Source of the DNA: Chloroflexota bacterium
GTDB taxonomy: Bacteria > Chloroflexota > Anaerolineae > B4-G1
Length of the DNA stretch: 6,195 nt
Assembly (NCBI GenBank): GCA_030596915.1
Contig: JAUVSX010000202.1
Coordinates: 1-6,195 of the forward strand
Reading direction: 5' to 3'
Part shown: positions 5,054 to 6,195 of the stretch, piece by piece
Numbering within the stretch: position 1 is the stretch's first letter
Layout of the letters: each line of letters starts with the position of its first letter
Notes under the pieces: generated by a model
Seen by the model: the letters and a program-made list of their open reading frames with translations, nothing else
Databases searched by the model: none
What the model was told of the DNA's origin: nothing
Position numbers and translations under genes: made by a program

Positions 5054-6062
5054 GCGCAAGCGCGTCAGACGAAGGCCCAACCGCTCTGGGCGCAGCGAGC
5101 CGAGCAATCTTGGTACTGGCTTCCCGAGCGCCCCCACGTCCTTCCGGTGCCAACGGGTCGACCGTCAGACCCGGGACATGGTGCGCGAAGGCACTTCTCG
5201 GGTGACGCCTCGCGACCAGGCCCGTAGCGAACAGACGGTCAAGCGAATCAGGGATACCAGGACACCGGAGGAAACCCTGGACTTGGTGGGATCCGCGAGA
5301 GGTCCGGCGAGGACAGCCTGGGAGGACCGAATGCGCGGGTTCGGCCCTCAAGTGGTGCCGATGATCTCGGAGCGACTGAAGACCGCCAGGTACGTGCGGC
5401 CCAGGACTGACCAGGACTCGACGATCGAGGGACTCATCGGGGAGTTGCGCTGGAGAGGCGACGCCGGCGCCCAGGTGTTGATGGAACGCTTCAACGACCT
5501 CAATAGCTATGGTCGTGGCCTAGCTTGTGTGATCCTCGGCCTGTTGGGGGCGCAAGCCAGCGCTGACCTGATGTGGTCGTTCTATCAAAGAGCCGTGCGC
5601 AACCCGCGCGAGTCGTACTTCGTCGGCGCCCTCTGGGGGTTGATCGACCTCAAGGATGAGCGCGTCGTTGGTGCACTGACCGGCCTGTTGTCGGGGGAGC
5701 GCACGTTCCCCGAGCTGTTTGGGTTCCTGGCGTTGGCTGGTGACGCCAGCTCTGTTCTTCCACTCTTGGCGGCGTCCGCCACGCCTCCCGCAGTGGATCA
5801 GATGCCCGCGTCCATGTCGTTGGCGGCCGTCGCACATCGGATTGGCCGAGATGCTCTGCTGGCCGAGTTCGCAAAGGTCTTGGGCCTGGCGTCCTCAGGG
5901 GATGCCCAGGAGGACCTTGTCGACACACTGCTCGCCTCACCAGCAAGCGTGTATGAGGAGTACTTTGCGCTCTTCTACCGCGGGCTCACGTTCGATGATA
6001 TGGAGGTCGCGTTGTCCTCAGCGGCGCTCCAAGGATGGCCCTTGCTCGCCACGACGGAGTAG
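5037..6062 (+). CDS. HEAT-like helical-repeat protein with basic N-terminus, function unknown
   Basis: The 341-residue product has an Arg/Lys-rich N-terminal tail (residues 1-20) followed by a low-complexity linker. From about residue 84 it consists of paired helices resembling HEAT/armadillo repeats: roughly 104-150, the GLACVILGLLGAQASADLMW pair (161-180), YFVGALWGLIDLKDERVVGAL (194-214), and LFGFLALAGDASSVLPLLAA (227-246). HEAT repeats are scaffolds for protein or nucleic-acid binding; the basic tail may bind nucleic acid, which is inference. No enzyme motif is seen. ATG 5037 is preferred: it has AGGGAG (5027-5032) close upstream and overlaps the previous gene by 17 bases, whereas GTG 5022 has no ribosome binding site. 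No transmembrane segments. Likely expressed with the upstream small protein. Confidence 0.62.
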   Translation: MTKRPKRKRVRRRPNRSGRSEPSNLGTGFPSAPTSFRCQRVDRQTRDMVREGTSRVTPRDQARSEQTVKRIRDTRTPEETLDLVGSARGPARTAWEDRMRGFGPQVVPMISERLKTARYVRPRTDQDSTIEGLIGELRWRGDAGAQVLMERFNDLNSYGRGLACVILGLLGAQASADLMWSFYQRAVRNPRESYFVGALWGLIDLKDERVVGALTGLLSGERTFPELFGFLALAGDASSVLPLLAASATPPAVDQMPASMSLAAVAHRIGRDALLAEFAKVLGLASSGDAQEDLVDTLLASPASVYEEYFALFYRGLTFDDMEVALSSAALQGWPLLATTE

Positions 6063-6070
6063 GTCCCCAC

Positions 6071-6194
6071 AGGCGAGAACCCTCATCACGCAGATTCCGG
6101 AAAGCCGGAGAATCGCCTAGCTGGGGCGACCGCCTCTGTAGCCCCTGCAGCGGCCACGCGCAGCTCGCTGCAGATAGCTCCGCCCGATTCGGGC
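6071..6194. other. Hairpin-rich non-coding tail after the HEAT-like gene
   Basis: Four inverted repeats follow the stop at 6062: AGGCGA/TCGCCT (6071-6076 with 6113-6118); nested in it, GATTCCGG/CCGGAGAATC (6093-6100 with 6105-6114, 2-nt bulge, AAAG loop); CTGCAGCG/CGCTGCAG (6145-6152 with 6166-6173, perfect 8 bp); and GCCCGA/TCGGGC (6182-6187 with 6189-6194). No T-run follows any of them. The first may serve as a factor-independent-like stop or RNA-end stabiliser for the upstream genes. The others have no assigned role, and the region runs off the window. No ORF here looks real on either strand. Confidence 0.3.
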
Positions 6195-6195
6195 C

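Overview
This 6.2-kb, GC-rich window comes from a bacterium. The base composition, the GAAC-N4-GTTC LexA operator and the mix of protein families suggest Chloroflexota or another deep Gram-positive-type lineage. That placement is inference. The operator type is known from Firmicutes, Actinobacteria and the Chloroflexota member Dehalococcoides.

Layout. (1) Positions 625-1, minus strand: the N-terminal 208 residues of an M42-type metallo-aminopeptidase running off the left edge. (2) Positions 626-1228: a 600-bp stretch with no intact large gene. It holds a perfect 18-nt palindrome, a frameshifted C-terminal remnant of a SpoIIE/PP2C-type phosphatase, a 34-codon ORF with a good ribosome binding site, a leftward promoter with a perfect TATAAT, and a 96-nt element that can fold as a closed branched structure. 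(3) Positions 1229-3713, plus strand: a consensus-like promoter whose spacer is filled exactly by a perfect LexA box. It drives three genes: a radical SAM 'DNA modification/repair' protein with a C-terminal helix-hairpin-helix, a DUF6504-type small protein, and an AlkZ-related winged-helix protein. This looks like an SOS-induced DNA repair operon and is the most interesting part of the window. (4) Positions 3714-4622: a type II toxin-antitoxin pair (antitoxin-like protein plus PIN-domain VapC-type toxin). Its upstream region carries three GTAYGAT repeats. (5) Positions 4673-6062: two overlapping genes of unknown function, a small tryptophan-rich helical protein and a HEAT-like helical-repeat protein with a very basic N-terminus. 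(6) Positions 6063-6195: non-coding, with several hairpins.

How the genes may work together: the LexA site implies that DNA damage induces the radical SAM enzyme, the DUF6504 protein and the AlkZ-like protein together. The last two overlap by four bases and are probably translationally coupled. The toxin-antitoxin pair and the 4673/5037 pair look like separate transcription units by spacing and ribosome binding sites. No tRNA, rRNA, CRISPR array or intact insertion sequence was seen.
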